A DNA stretch of 64,000 bases. Source: Heterocephalus glaber (Eukaryota > Chordata > Mammalia > Rodentia > Bathyergidae). The stretch covers positions 13,399,567 to 13,463,566 of the forward strand of contig NW_004624782.1 of the NCBI RefSeq assembly GCF_000247695.1, given 5' to 3'. The notes under the pieces were generated by a model that searched no databases, was not told the DNA's origin, and was given only the letters and a program-made list of their open reading frames with translations. Numbering within the stretch: the stretch's first letter is position 1; every line of letters begins with the position of its first letter. Positions 1 to 22,029 of this stretch are shown here, one piece after another. Made by a program: the position numbers and the translations under genes.

Positions 1-420
1 CTGGAGGCTGCAGCGGGCGCGAGCGCGAGTGCGCGCAAGGCCAGCGGGAGGGGCAGGTGCGGGAGGGACTGGCGGGAGGGACGGGGGAGCCACCCGGCAG
101 CCTGAGTCGCCTCAAGCGCGAGACCCCCGAGACAGCTGCTGATTGGCTGAAGATGGCGCAGGTGGTGGGCGCGCGGGAGACAGGGTGGCTTCTCTTCTCC
201 CCCCTTCAACAAGTCACCCCCCTCCACCAGCGGCCGTTACTTCGCGCGCACGCGCACACAACACCGCTGTCCCTGCTGAGCGGGAGAATAAGGGAGCGCG
301 CGTCGGGGGTACGGGCGGGGCGAAACTCGAAGCGCGCGCTCGCTTAACGGTCGCCGTCCTCTGCTTTTCGCGTTCAGTCTGTTTGTCTTCTCTCGGCCAC
401 CGTCGTCTCCCCTCCCCACT
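1..420. other. GC-rich intergenic region, presumed upstream region of MAZ
   Basis: The stretch is very rich in CpG and holds no convincing coding exon; the short open frames in it match nothing I know. It carries two copies of GGGAGGG (near 62 and 77), an inverted CCAAT box (ATTGG near 142), a YY1-like AAGATGGCG (near 151) and alternating CG-rich NRF1-like sequence (about 243-257). In human, MAZ follows KIF22 closely in the same orientation, so here MAZ should start just left of base 1 on the minus strand. That assignment rests on synteny only. Confidence 0.5.
409..417 (-). promoter_or_regulatory. G-rich MAZ-type element downstream of KIF22 poly(A) signal
   Basis: On the minus strand this reads GGGGAGGGG, starting 11 bases past the KIF22 poly(A) signal. 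G-rich MAZ elements of this form are known to slow RNA polymerase II and help 3' end formation between closely spaced genes. Function here is inferred. Confidence 0.4.
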
Positions 421-427
421 CTAGCGG

Positions 428-433
428 TTTATT
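428..433 (-). terminator. KIF22 poly(A) signal AATAAA
   Basis: TTTATT on the plus strand is AATAAA on the minus strand, about 190 bases after the KIF22 stop codon and followed by G-rich sequence. A weaker AATACA variant lies nearer the stop at about 566-572, so a shorter 3' UTR is possible. Confidence 0.55.
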
Positions 434-622
434 TACAATCTTGCGCTGCTTCGTGGCTTCCCAAAGATGGCGCTGCGCTCGAAAGAAGTTTGCCTACCCC
501 CAGGCGGTTATCGCTCGGCCCCGCCCCCACCGCCCCAAGAATCAGGCTGAAGCACGGGAGTAATAACTGTATTTACACGAACGAGGCTACACAGGGTTGA
601 GAGAAGACGTAGGAGGCGGCGG

Positions 623-13370
<12,748 letters not shown>

Positions 13371-13620
13371 TCCAAACCCTCCGTCGGGCCCGCTTCGCCC
13401 ATTCAAATTGCCGGGGTCCCGCCCCTCTCCTAGGCTCCACCAATCACGGCCACGCGCTTCCGGAAGCCCCTCTTGGGGATCGCTTCTCTCCCGCCTTCTA
13501 GGGCTCGCTTCCGTTTCGGTCCGGCAAGTAAGTTTCCCCTTGCGGAGGACGCATGCGTGTGCACGTTAGTCGCACAGCCGTTGACGTCGGGCGTGCGCTT
13601 TAGCGAAAGCTTGGAAGCCG
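13371..13620 (-). promoter_or_regulatory. KIF22 promoter with CHR and CCAAT elements
   Basis: CpG-rich, TATA-less region upstream of KIF22 exon 1. On the minus strand TTTGAA (13403-13408) matches the cell-cycle homology region, and a CCAAT box in inverted orientation lies about 32 bases further up (plus 13440-13444). An E2F-like TCTCCCGCC lies near 13487 and a CRE-like TGACGTCG at 13582-13589. CHR plus NF-Y sites are typical of G2/M genes controlled by DREAM and B-MYB/FOXM1 complexes, which fits a mitotic kinesin. Motifs are seen; occupancy is inferred. Confidence 0.65.
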
Positions 13621-14029
13621 AGGCGCAGGAGGGAACTGCTGCGGGCCGGAGGGGTCTGGGCTCGTTACTCCTCCTGGCTTTCCGGTTTCCAGGTGTAGAT
13701 TTGCGGAAGTGTAGACATTTCGCCTCATTTCCCCCCCCTCTCATCCACGAATCTTGCCACAAGTCAAGCAGACAGTGATCAGAGGCACTCGATCGATTCA
13801 TACCGAAATTTCCCTGCGATTAATATAGTTTTTGCTACTTTAGTGGCAGAGAGGTGATTATATGAATAAGGAAGATGCTGCCTGGAAGCAGGATTGTCCT
13901 GAACTACTGGAAAGGGTCTCCCTTTCTGAGGTTTCTTGCCTCATAAGCTGCTTCTGCTGTAGAGGAGTGAGTTCCGACAATAGAGATGTGCCACATTTTG
14001 TGCCAGATTCATGCCCATTTATTCTGACT

Positions 14030-14116
14030 TTTTTTTTTTTTGGTACCAGGGATCAAACTCTGGACCTTGTGCTTGGGAGGCAGGCACCAGAACCACTGAG
14101 CTAAATCCCCGGCCCT
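14030..14116 (-). repeat. ID-type SINE
   Basis: Target duplication TCATGCCCATTTATT before and TCATGTCCATTTATT after, one mismatch. Confidence 0.92.
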
Positions 14117-14799
14117 CATGTCCATTTATTATAGCCGGCGGCCGAGGGGTGCTAGTGCCCAGAAAGGTTCCTCGGCAATGGGAAGCAGTTTGATTTCTCC
14201 TTTTAAATCAAGCTTTCAGTTGGGGAGGGCTCAGGGGAGAGCAAGCGGAATCTTACAGAAGCAGAATCATGCCAGCTTAGTGGGGGGTACAAGGAAGTTT
14301 CACACACACTAGGTGAGCTACAAAACATCCTGAAACTAGGGAGTTTACTGGCAAGCAGGATGTGGGGGTTTGGGGTGCTTTGTTCGTGTGCAAGCACTTT
14401 GTTCAAGCACAGGTACAAAATGAAATTGAGGCACAAGATGGAGTCGGGTTGGCTATCACACTTCATTTGCTGCGTGGCAGGGGTCTCGGGTCAGTGGCGA
14501 CCCTGGGTCCTGCAGATCTGGGCCACACTGGTGCGGGTGGGGACAGTCGGTCATGTGGCCCTCACTCTTGCCCGGCACAGGGCTCCTTGTGTCACGCATC
14601 CGAGCAAGGAGACCAGCTCTCCGTTCCTTACTTTAGAGCGTTAAGGGCCAGTTTTAACTGTTGCTAACCAACCTCCCCCATAGTCTGTGTCCTAAGGGTT
14701 CAGGGTCTTTGAAGTAGTTCTCTGTCCCTTCTGGAAGGTTAGCTGGGAATGATCGCTCCATCTTTGAGATCCTGGTAGGGCCCTGGCTTAGACATTGTG

Positions 14800-15075
14800 T
14801 TCCACCTGCCAAAGGACAAAATTACAATTCAAAGATCTTGACTGGCTTTATTTGCGATTCTAGAATTGAGCAACACTTCATTCCGTGAAGCAGAATGAGT
14901 GTTTGAATTACCTGAGTAAAAGAGGTTGGTTTTATGCAAAGGAAAGGCTGAAGAAAGCAGAAATGGAAGAGTGAATTTTGGTCATCTTGCTCTACAAGAT
15001 GGTCAAGGGGAGATGCAAAATTAGAAAAACAATTGGTTGATTAACACTGAGTTACTTTAGGTTACCTTTATGAAA
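14800..15075. repeat. LTR-like ancient repeat, copy 1
   Basis: GGACAAAATTACAATTCAAAGATCTT, CTGGCTTT and CAATTCTAGAATT-like text followed by a GCAACACTTCATTCC block recur in the same order at 24370 onward. The style resembles ERVL-type LTRs. It is degraded and has no coding content. The unique DNA before it (14120-14800) holds nothing I recognise. Confidence 0.5.
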
Positions 15076-15144
15076 TGAAATTCACTATCATGCCAGTTGA
15101 AACTGGTCTGTTTGGGAAATTTGGTTTTTATTCCTCCTGATTTC

Positions 15145-15229
15145 TTTTTTTTTTTGGTACCGGAGATTGAACTCAGGACCTTTCACCTTTGAGGCAGGTG
15201 CTGGAACCACTGAGCTAAATCCCCAGCCC
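15145..15229 (-). repeat. ID-type SINE
   Basis: Starts with a T-run and GGTACCGGAGATTGAACTCA; ends CTAAATCCCCAGCCC at the edge of an L1 fragment. Confidence 0.9.
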
Positions 15230-15231
15230 TG

Positions 15232-15737
15232 GCTTAGTGTTTTTAAGTTAATCATGTTTAATAAATGTATGTTTTTGCCTCCATCCAGTTCCATTATTTG
15301 CAACAACACGGATGAACCTGGAGGACCTTGTGTTATGTGAAATAGACTAGCATAGAAAGATAAATACTGCAGCATCTTCCTTACAGTGTGGAATCTAAAA
15401 GTGTGGGACTCGTGTCAGTGGACAGAAGAATAATGGTCACCACAGGCTGGAGAGGGGGAGAGAAAGGGAGGCCCTGGTCAGAGAGAGGGTGCCACGTCCC
15501 ATTCAGACAGGAGGAATAAACTTTAGCGACTCTACTGACAGAGTGGTGATATAATAAGCATTAATGTATGTTTCAGAATTGCTAAGAGTAGATTTTAAAT
15601 GTTTTCACCACATCAAAAAAAGATAGGTGATGGGTTTGTTAATTAATCTGATGTAACCATTCCATGTTGTAAACACCAAAACATTACACTGTGCCCTATA
15701 AATGTATACAATTAGTATTTGTAAACTAAAAATAATT
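15232..15737 (+). repeat. L1 3' end fragment
   Basis: ACACGGATGAACCTGGAGGA, TGTGGAATCTAAAAGTGTGG, ATTGCTAAGAGTAGATTTTA and ACATTACACTGTGCCCTATA follow the order of an old mammalian L1 3' UTR. No open frame. Confidence 0.85.
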
Positions 15738-15824
15738 TTTTTTATTTTTGGTACCAGGGATCAAACTCAGGTCCTTGTGCTTGCAAGGCAAGCAGCGGAA
15801 CCACTGAGCTAAATCCCCGGCCCT
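15738..15824 (-). repeat. ID-type SINE at the L1 tail
   Basis: Inserted in the A/T-rich end of the preceding L1 fragment; ends AAATCCCCGGCCC. Confidence 0.9.
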
Positions 15825-16559
15825 AAATAAAATTTTTATAAGAAGCTATCAGAAGCTGATTTCCTCTGCCTAGAGAGGGGGACAGCAAGGCTGAAAAAAG
15901 GACAACAGAGACCTGTGTAATTTCAATGTATAAGGGTGGCCGGGAGGTCAGTGCCTCAGAGCAGCAAAGACAAAGACTCCCCGAGCCGGCCACCATGTGC
16001 TGGGTGCACACAGTAATCAGAGGGAGCTTCAGGTGACCTGGGGGGCACAGCGATCTCATGCCTGGTCTCACTGCTGATACAGATCTCACACTGATGAGGG
16101 CGGAAAGGAGAGGTCCCCACCTCAGCAGCTGAAGAGCTGGGCTGATCAGGAGCTCCTCCCTCCCCAGGTGAGGCCTTTCTCTTCTGTGTCGCTACTGGGT
16201 TCTCAAGGAGCCAGGACGCCTTCGCCTTTGGCTGGTGTCACCTTGCCCTTGAGTGCCACAGCGTCACAGACCACTGAGGCCTCAGGTGTGACCAGAGGCA
16301 AAAGGGAGTTGTGTTCCCCCCCATAGCCGGCTCTCGGGCAAGGCTACATCGGGCCTTAGACAGCTACAGTCATGCTTTCTTTACAAAATGATTTTCCCCC
16401 AAATCTGTGTAGAACTGCTCCTGACAAGAAGCTTTATTCTCAAGCATCCTGCAGTTTGGATCTCAGTTAGAGATGTACCATGTACATCAAGACTGAACAG
16501 GTCTGAGCTAATCAGTTTGCCATTTGTATCCCCCATCTCGGAGCAGAATACCCCTCTTC

Positions 16560-16920
16560 AGTTGAGAGGCTACAGACAAGGTAGTCCTCCTCCTCGGCAG
16601 CCCTTCCTCACTCACTCTCATGCTTCACTTACCAAGTGCTCAGTGTCTGCCCTTCCACTCCAAGTGTGACAAGTTTGTCCTCTCCTCTCTCCCTGGTGCT
16701 ACTGCCTTTGTGCAAATATTAGTCATTTCTAGTCTGGACTGAGTCTCTTAACTGCTTTATCTCATCCTATTCCAACTGCAGTCTATTTTCCCCACTTACA
16801 GCAGGAAAATAACGCTTTCATGTGTATTTGTCAATCTTCTGGATAAAGTTTGATTCAATGGCTCCTCATAGCCACTAAAGTTTACATTGTATGGCCCCTG
16901 CCTTTTCATGAGGCTCCATG
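16560..16920 (+). repeat. L2-like remnant
   Basis: TCAATGGCTCCTCATAGCCA, AAAGTTTACATTGTATGGCC and CCTGCCTTTTCATGAGGCTCC resemble the L2 3' region. The DNA at 16060-16560 is unrecognised. Confidence 0.45.
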
Positions 16921-16939
16921 CTGTGTGTGTGGAGGAGGG

Positions 16940-17236
16940 GTGATGGGGAATGGACCCAGGGCCTTGCGCGTGCTGGGCAAGCACTCCACCACTGGGCTAC
17001 TGTCCCCAGTCCTTTTATTTATTTATTTATTTATTTGGTACTGGGGATCGAACTCGGGTCCTTGAGCTTGTGCAGCAGGCGGTGAAACTGCTGAGCTAAA
17101 TCCCTGGCCCCATCCTTTTAAATTTTATTCTGAGACAGAGTCTCACTAAATTGCCCAGGCTAACCTTGAACCTGAGATCTTCCTGCCTCAGCATCTTGCA
17201 TACCTGGAATTACAGCCCTGCACCAGCGCACCTGGC
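16940..17236 (-). repeat. B1-dID SINE interrupted by an ID copy
   Basis: Read on the minus strand, the B1 half is 17236-17112 and the dID half is 17020-16940 (a classic ID form with CCAGTGGTGGAGTGCTTGCC). The insert lies between the halves. Confidence 0.8.
17027..17111 (-). repeat. ID-type SINE nested in a B1-dID
   Basis: GGTACTGGGGATCGAACTCG to CTAAATCCCTGGCCCC, preceded by a TTTA run. Confidence 0.88.
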
Positions 17237-17306
17237 TGGACTTCAGTCTTTGCCCATTATAATTTGGATTTTAGGAATATTGAGCCACTTGTAGGTTTCT
17301 TTTCTT

Positions 17307-17381
17307 TACTTTTTTGGATGCTGGGGATCAAATGCAGGGCCTTGTCCATGGTAAGTGTGTCTCTAACACCCCCAGCCCTGT
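17307..17381 (-). repeat. Old dID fragment
   Basis: ATGCTGGGGATCAAATGCAG to ACACCCCCAGCCCT. A CG/CA microsatellite follows at 17436-17458. Confidence 0.7.
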
Positions 17382-17691
17382 TAGCGTTCCTATCTCCTGC
17401 CTCTTCGTGAGCCGGACCCTGGGGTTGTTCACGTACGCGCGCGCGCGCACACACACGACCCCTCCTGCAGTCTTTCCAGACACCCTAGGGAAAGCTATTT
17501 GTCCTTTCATGCTCCTTTAGCACCTTTGGGAAACACCATTGTTACACCACAGTAAAATCATTTGACTGCAAGAGGAGACTCAAAATTTAGTAGATTTATA
17601 TTCCTAGCACCTACCAGGGAATGTTTAGTAAACGTGATTACTGCAGCTTTTTTTTTTTTCAGCTATTTGAAAGCTTTTTAAAGTAAAGGTT

Positions 17692-17780
17692 GGCCGGGGA
17701 TTTAGCTCAGTGGTTCCGCCACCTGCCTCGAAAGCACAAGGACCTGAGTTTGATCCCCAGTACCAAAAAAAAAAAAAACC
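17692..17780 (+). repeat. ID-type SINE
   Basis: Target duplication AAAGTAAAGG on both sides; near-consensus body and a 14-A tail. Confidence 0.93.
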
Positions 17781-18159
17781 CAACAAAATAAAGTAAAGGA
17801 AACTTTTCTTCAAATAAAAGTTTTTACAAAAACCTACTATGTAAAATAACAAAAGCCAGGCTGCCTCCAGTTAGTCCCCTCGCGGGGCTGCTCCTGGGTG
17901 CTAGCATCCCTGCTGGGCAGTGTGGGAACCCTGGTGTAAGGCTGCCCTGGGGCTGCCCGGACAATGGCTCTGTCAGAAACCTGTCACCTCCACCCCCAGA
18001 GCGGATGGAAGCACTGACACCCTTGCAGCAAGGGTGAGCCACGAAAGCACCCCTCGTGGATGAAGCCACGTGGTGGTACAGCCACGCCTGCGCAACAGCA
18101 GAGCAGGCAAAGCCATGCAGGTAGAGGGCGGGGTGGACAGTGGCTGCTCATGGGTGCCA

Positions 18160-18268
18160 GCTTTCTTGTTTGTTTGTTTGTTTGTTTGTTTTGTACGGGA
18201 GATCCAACTCAGGACCTTGGACTTGCAAAGCAGGTGGCGAACCACTGAGCTAAATCCCTGGCCCTATC
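18160..18268 (-). repeat. ID-type SINE with TTTG-repeat tail
   Basis: The A-tail has become a (TTTG)n run at 18160-18188. Body from GTACGGGAGATCCAACTCAG to CTAAATCCCTGGCCC. The stretch 18270-19000 holds nothing else I recognise. Confidence 0.88.
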
Positions 18269-19002
18269 AGTTTATTTCTATGACGTTCATTTTTTGGTTT
18301 TTTGAGGTAGGGTCTCCCTGTGTAGTTAGGGCTGGCTAATTAGGAAGAAGCTTAACAGACCTTTCCTGTGACATGAATAAGTCTGCTGGGAGCAGTAAGT
18401 CACTGCCACTACCCGAAAAACACTTAGTATTCCAGGTCTGGGAACGAGAGCAAGTTCATGCCCTTGCCCTAACTATCCAGTGACCGCACTGAGTCCTCTA
18501 AACCGCAGCTGGTCCTTCATGTTGACCCACAGTGAAAATCTCTTCCCTTTGGAGCTGCCTTTTTAGGGCGTGGTATTGACGGAGTTTCTGGTGTTGGGAA
18601 CACGCTGGTGCCTGAGGAAGGATCTCAGTTCTGAGAGCTGGGCAAGGAAAGCGGCCTTCCGGGTAAAGGTGGGGCCACTGGGCCAGGTAACAGGGCAGAG
18701 TCCCTCAGCACAAACTTAGCCAAAACTTGAGGGTTAGGTGCATTCTAGGGATGAACACGGTCCAAATCCAGGCCCGGCACATAGGGCAAGCACTAAGGTC
18801 AGCAGAATCAGGTGGCGTCCCGGCAGAGAAGCAGCGTCCCATCCAGGGAGGACCAGGAAGGAGACAGGAGTGGGACAGCTGGGGTCTGGGCAGTGAGCTG
18901 CAGCTTGGCCTCACCGTAACTCAGGGCTTCTGCATAGGTGAACACTCTTAGGAACCATCCCTGAAAAGCGCGGATGCAAGCCAGAATCTTACCTACTCCC
19001 TA

Positions 19003-19157
19003 TGCATACTGGGGATTAAACCTAGGGCCTTTGCACTGAGCTACAATTCCAAGACAGTCTTGCTAAATTGACCAGTTTAAGCTCAAACTTGGGATCCTCC
19101 TGCCTTCAGCCTCCCACAGTGCTGGGATACAGGTGTGCCCGTCCCACCGTGCCTGAC
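19003..19157 (-). repeat. B1-dID SINE
   Basis: dID part 19003-19050 (short, with a deletion in its middle) followed by the B1 part to GTGCCTGACC. Confidence 0.75.
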
Positions 19158-19161
19158 CATA

Positions 19162-19261
19162 CTTTTTGTTTTGTTTGGTTTGGTTTGGTACTGGGGATTG
19201 AACTCGGGACCTTGTGCTTGTGAGGCAGGCAGCAGAACCACTGAGCTAAGTCCCTGGACCC
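19162..19261 (-). repeat. ID-type SINE
   Basis: GTTTGGTTTGG tail, then GGTACTGGGGATTGAACTCG to CTAAGTCCCTGG. It lies about 250 bases past the end of ZG16 and runs in the same direction. Confidence 0.88.
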
Positions 19262-19446
19262 TGAGCATACTTTTGATAAATTATGAAGAAAAGCCCATGA
19301 TTCTTATACCTCTCTTGCTCATCTTCCCACTTTCCCCAGATTTATGCCAGCAGATAACCAGAAAGGGGTTTTGTACATGCCTTCCAGAATTGGGAGACAA
19401 ATCACAGCTGCAGACACCATGTGCAGACCAATGTTAGCTATATCCT

Positions 19447-19452
19447 TTTATT
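19447..19452 (-). terminator. ZG16 poly(A) signal AATAAA
   Basis: AATAAA on the minus strand about 60 bases after the ZG16 stop codon, which implies a very short 3' UTR. Confidence 0.75.
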
Positions 19453-19510
19453 AAGCCACCTGCATGGGGTCGTGATGGTGTTTTCACGCCCCTGCCAGGG
19501 GGAGGTGGGC

Positions 19511-21130
19511 TCAGCAGCTGCTGCAGTCACTGGGGTAGCTGTCCCAGTGCAGGCCAATGGCGTCGATGACAGAACCGGATCGGCCGCTGATGAACCGGAG
19601 CACAGTGTTGGGATACAAGGGGAGGGCGTTGAAGCTTGTGCCTGTGTCCTTCCCAAAAGGCAGGTAGCGGCCCTTGTCTGTCACAAAGACCAGCTTCCTC
19701 AGGTAGGACTTGTACTTGCCAGACACCTGGATCACAGACTCCCCGGGGTGCAGAAAGATCTCCTCCAGGTCTCCGGATTTGCCACCCACATAGTCACTCC
19801 ACACTTTTCCATAACGCACCTGGAGACTGGGATGAGCGGAGAGGGAAGGAAGGGAGACACTGAGCAGGGTTACGGTTTGTGACCTCTTGGCCTTCAACCT
19901 GGTGGCAGAGCTGACAAGTCCCCTGCTATTCTCACTGCATGTGAGGCTGGGTGAGCCCCAGAAAACCATAGAGGGACCTCGGACTCCTTTTGCCAACAAA
20001 CAGCCTCATAAAGGGAAGAGAAGCAGCCCGGAGTCACCCAAACAGCAAAGGTCGGGGCTTGGATTTGGAGTCCAGGGTCCCACTGTGCCCCAGCCCCCAC
20101 TTGAAAGAAGCAAAAGGAAGGGCCAGGGATTTGGCTCAGTGGTTCTGCCACTGCTGCGCAAGCGCAAGGACCTGAGTTCAATCCCTGGTACCAAAAAAAG
20201 AAGAAGCAAAAGGATTTTCAGACATGGGAAAGTCTCCCACATGGGAGAGGGATGAGACGTGTCTGTGTGGTCTTAGGATGCAGAGCCCGGGTCAGGAGGA
20301 GACACATTTCGGTGCCGCATGTGGTAGGATTTTCAGCTATCTGAAGTGAGTGGGAATATCTCAGGAGAGACACGGAGCAGAGACGGAAGCTGCCTGATAG
20401 GAATGCTGCAGAGGCACTGTCACCCTCAGCCTCTGGGGTGGCCTTGACAGCTCCCACACACCTGCATGCTTACGGTGGGACTTGCCAGCCTCACGTGCTG
20501 GAGGACACAAACGTCAGATCTAGACACCAGCTGCCTAGCAACATTTTCACCATATCATGTGAGACCTGTGACTTTTTAGGAGTTTGTTTGGTTTTGTTTG
20601 GTACCAGAGATCGAACTCAGGTCCTTGCGCTTGCGCAGCAGTCAGTGAAGCCACTGAGCTGAATCCCCGGCCCGACCTATGACTTGTTGATTGAAACAAG
20701 TGTGATTCAAAGTAAATGAGAACTTTCCAGTTAAGTAAGATCCCAGAAGGTCCCCAAGCCACAGAAATTCAAGAGAATCTTACCCTACGATGAAGTACTT
20801 GTTGACTCTGACACGGAGGGCAGTGATGGGGCCTTCCAGCTGGTAGCCCGAGTGGGAGAATCGCTTTCCTCCACCACCTCCATACTCCCCATTGTAGGAG
20901 GAGGACCTTGCCAGCGCTGGAGGGGAGACAGAGGGAGAAAGCCCATGGGAGCTCGGTTGCTCCCACCACCCCAACTTTCCCACAACTCAGTTCCGCCACC
21001 CGAGCCTGCCTCAGCAGCACCGGGGCTGCCTCCCCCATCCCCATGGCCAGGCTCCAGCTCCGGATCCTCGCTTACCGGCCTTGGCAGAGGTGGAGGCACA
21101 GAGAAGGGCCAGGAGAACAATGGTCAACAT
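19511..21130 (-). CDS. ZG16: Zymogen granule protein 16, secreted jacalin-like lectin, 167 aa
   Basis: ZG16 is a secreted lectin of pancreatic zymogen granules and gut goblet cells; the family binds glycosaminoglycans and bacterial peptidoglycan. Coding exons are 21130-21076, 20916-20784 and 19826-19511, all with GT/AG borders and consistent phase (55, 133 and 316 nt), giving 167 residues like the human protein. Residues 1 to about 16 form a signal peptide (MLTIVLLALLCASTSA). The rest is one jacalin-type beta-prism domain with the family's SSSYNGEYGGGGGKRFSHSG start, RVRVNKYFIVGLQVRYGK, LHPGESVIQVSGKY and the carbohydrate-site end GLHWDSYP. The C-terminus is CSSC. The start is preceded by a strong acceptor (pyrimidine tract then CCAG), so the 5' UTR must continue in an upstream exon. 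All key family residues look intact. Confidence 0.97.
20120..20200 (+). repeat. ID-type SINE, antisense in ZG16 intron
   Basis: GGGCCAGGGATTTGGCTCAG to CCCTGGTACC; flanks share GAAGCAAAAGGA. Confidence 0.9.
20585..20674 (-). repeat. ID-type SINE, sense in ZG16 intron
   Basis: TTTGGTACCAGAGATCGAAC to CTGAATCCCCGGCCCG; flanks ACCTGTGACTT and ACCTATGACTT are the target duplication. With the copy at 20120 it forms an inverted pair inside one intron. Confidence 0.9.
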
Positions 21131-21977
21131 CCTGGGGCTGGAAAGGGAAGGAGAGAATGAAGGCTCACTCTTTTTGCTCTGGACTTCATTCACATAGGCA
21201 TTCTCGCCTCCAGCTTAGACAGCTTCTCAGTCCTTCCGCTCACACCAGCGGCCCAGTGGTGAGTTGGGAGAAGACGCCAGCCATACCCCTGCTCCTTTTG
21301 ATCCATCTTCTGTGCTCCTAATCCACGGGGCTCTCCCTGGTCTGGCTGTACCCAACGTTCCTCTTCCCTCCCAAATAAAAAGGCCCATCGCAACAGTTCA
21401 TCCAGCCGGGTGACTCCCCGTTCCCCCCTGGCACCCGAAAGAAGTATTCTAAGGGGAAGTGGAGACATCAGCAGAGGGTAGATATGGCTGAGTCCACCAC
21501 GCCAGGAATCTGAGCAAGACCTAGACGAGGGCAGGCAGGAGTAGACCGGCTGACTCTCGGGGCATCGGAACAGGGTTGAACCCCTAGCGTCACCTTGGTC
21601 TCAGATCAGAAAGAAAGGAGCATTTTGGAGGTGCCTATGTGTCACCTTGGAAACAAAGGTGGAGATGGGAGAGACGCTGACACCAGTATACAAGTAGTTC
21701 TGGTGGAACTGAGACAGACGGAGAAGTTGCAGTAGGAGTCGGGATGAGCTCGTTACTAGATCCCAGCTGCCTGGTCTATTTGTCATAGCCTTTGCACTTA
21801 CACACACCTGGCCATTTCCCTCCCCGAGGGTCCCGCGTGCCCCGTCCCCTCAGCTGAAACCAGACACCTGTGCGCCTCAGACCAGCTCAGATACCCTGCT
21901 ACTCCACCCAGGCGTCCTCTTTTCCAGCTCATACTTGAATACCCCCAACTCAGATCCACACATGCTCATGCCCTCAC

Positions 21978-22026
21978 CTGGTAGTTTCAGATGTGAAATA
22001 ACCCTAGAACTGCCAGACCTTTTATA
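21978..22026 (-). promoter_or_regulatory. ZG16 TATA box and likely non-coding first exon
   Basis: TATAAAAG on the minus strand (22019-22026) would place the start of transcription near 21995. A good splice donor (ACCAG then GTGAGG, exon end at 21978) follows, and the acceptor just before the ZG16 start codon (exon start at 21137) would join to it. The 5' UTR would be only about 25 nt, so the exact start is uncertain. A TATA promoter suits a strongly tissue-specific secretory gene. Confidence 0.6.
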
Positions 22027-22029
22027 GCA

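Noticed and set aside
13398..13406. Upstream in-frame start for KIF22 (TTG at 13406)
   Set aside because: Not an ATG, overlaps the CHR motif, and the ATG at 13370 aligns with the human start in a good context.
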